In this document: piece by piece, positions 39,148 through 39,436 of the stretch
Layout: every line of letters starts with the position of its first letter
Position numbering within the stretch: position 1 is the first letter of the stretch
NCBI RefSeq assembly: GCF_004359215.1
Contig: NC_090616.1
Span: forward strand, 929,626-969,061
Length of the DNA stretch: 39,436 nt
Direction: 5' to 3'
DNA from: Bremia lactucae
Taxonomy: Eukaryota > Oomycota > Peronosporomycetes > Peronosporales > Peronosporaceae
Made by a program: the position numbers and the translations under genes
Notes under the pieces: generated by a model
Told to the model about the DNA's origin: nothing
The model's input: the letters and a program-made list of their open reading frames with translations, nothing else
The model's database searches: none

Positions 39148-39436
39148 ATGAAGGAACAATTCATGCGGGGTGAGGATAGTGTTGAACCTTCGGCTGCGGT
39201 TCGTGCAGCCGCGGGTGACGCATTGTTATCTCTTGCGGTAGACGTTCCGTCTACCGTAGTGTCTTCCACTCGCACAACACTTGGTGTTGCGAGTGCACGT
39301 GGTGATTCACCACGTGAGTACGACCCCTCTTTAGAGGTCGATTATGAGTGCGAGTCGGACGAAATGGCCGACTCGGGGAGGATGGAACAGTCGCCTGATA
39401 CCCGTCAGGCGGCTGATTATGAGCCTTCGAATGAGA
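39148..39436 (+). CDS. Gypsy gag, 5' part, open to window end
   Basis: A frame of 96 codons starts with ATG at 39148 and has no stop before the window ends. The N-terminus is acidic and rich in Ala, Ser and Asp (EDSVEPSAAVRAAAGDALLS, later YECESDEMADSGRM), without a recognisable domain in the part visible. The position behind a complete LTR supports gag. Unlike every other retroelement frame here it shows no lesion, so the element may be young. Confidence 0.6.
   Translation, partial: MKEQFMRGEDSVEPSAAVRAAAGDALLSLAVDVPSTVVSSTRTTLGVASARGDSPREYDPSLEVDYECESDEMADSGRMEQSPDTRQAADYEPSNE

Overview
The window looks like a repeat-rich, gene-poor block of an oomycete genome, most likely a Phytophthora-like member of the Peronosporales. 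I infer this from chromodomain-bearing Ty3/gypsy pol fragments and a Ty1/copia element of the kinds I associate with that group, plus decayed nuclear genes of eukaryotic type: the mitochondrial E2 subunit of 2-oxoglutarate dehydrogenase, XPD/ERCC2 helicase and a Trf4-like poly(A) polymerase. No tRNA, rRNA, CRISPR array or bacterial operon is visible. Almost every coding sequence is broken. The clearest open frames are a Uma2-like PD-(D/E)XK nuclease, a duplicated 179-residue protein of unknown function, and the start of a gag at the right edge.

Layout. 1-12.2 kb is nested retrotransposons. A gypsy pol fragment (+) is joined tail to tail with a second gypsy pol fragment (-), followed by the 179-residue frame. 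A copia element (-) is inserted next to that frame and runs to 12.09 kb. The gypsy/179/copia-LTR block is present twice (1-3277 and 4592-7862), with a single N at 3278. 12.2-18.5 kb holds gypsy LTRs and pol debris around two copies of a chimera: a truncated E2 gene (+) running directly into an inverted 5' fragment of XPD (-). 18.5-27.7 kb is a tandem array of about 3.03 kb units, each a Uma2-like nuclease followed by a TRAF-zinc-finger/Trf4-like nucleotidyltransferase gene. 23.8-31.7 kb folds into a large inverted repeat (arms about 3 kb, spacer about 1.7 kb) centred near 27.84 kb. 28242-31738 is then repeated almost exactly at 31740-35236 across a single N, probably an unmerged contig overlap. 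35.2-36.2 kb continues the most complete zinc-finger/nucleotidyltransferase copy (-). 36.4-38.5 kb carries the longest XPD fragment (+) and another E2 copy (-). From 38579 a well-preserved 450 bp LTR and a gag start run off the window.

How parts relate. The nuclease and nucleotidyltransferase travel together in every unit. The sequence upstream of the nuclease is homologous to the sequence upstream of the E2 copies, so both gene types appear to descend from one duplicated locus. All nucleotidyltransferase copies that can be compared share the same in-frame stop and the same frameshift, so an already damaged gene was amplified. The nuclease stayed open in three of its printed copies (one of them probably an assembly duplicate), which makes it the most interesting item here, although recent duplication alone may explain it. 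Gaps at 3278, 15883-15982, 23224-23824 and 31739 limit every statement about copy number.
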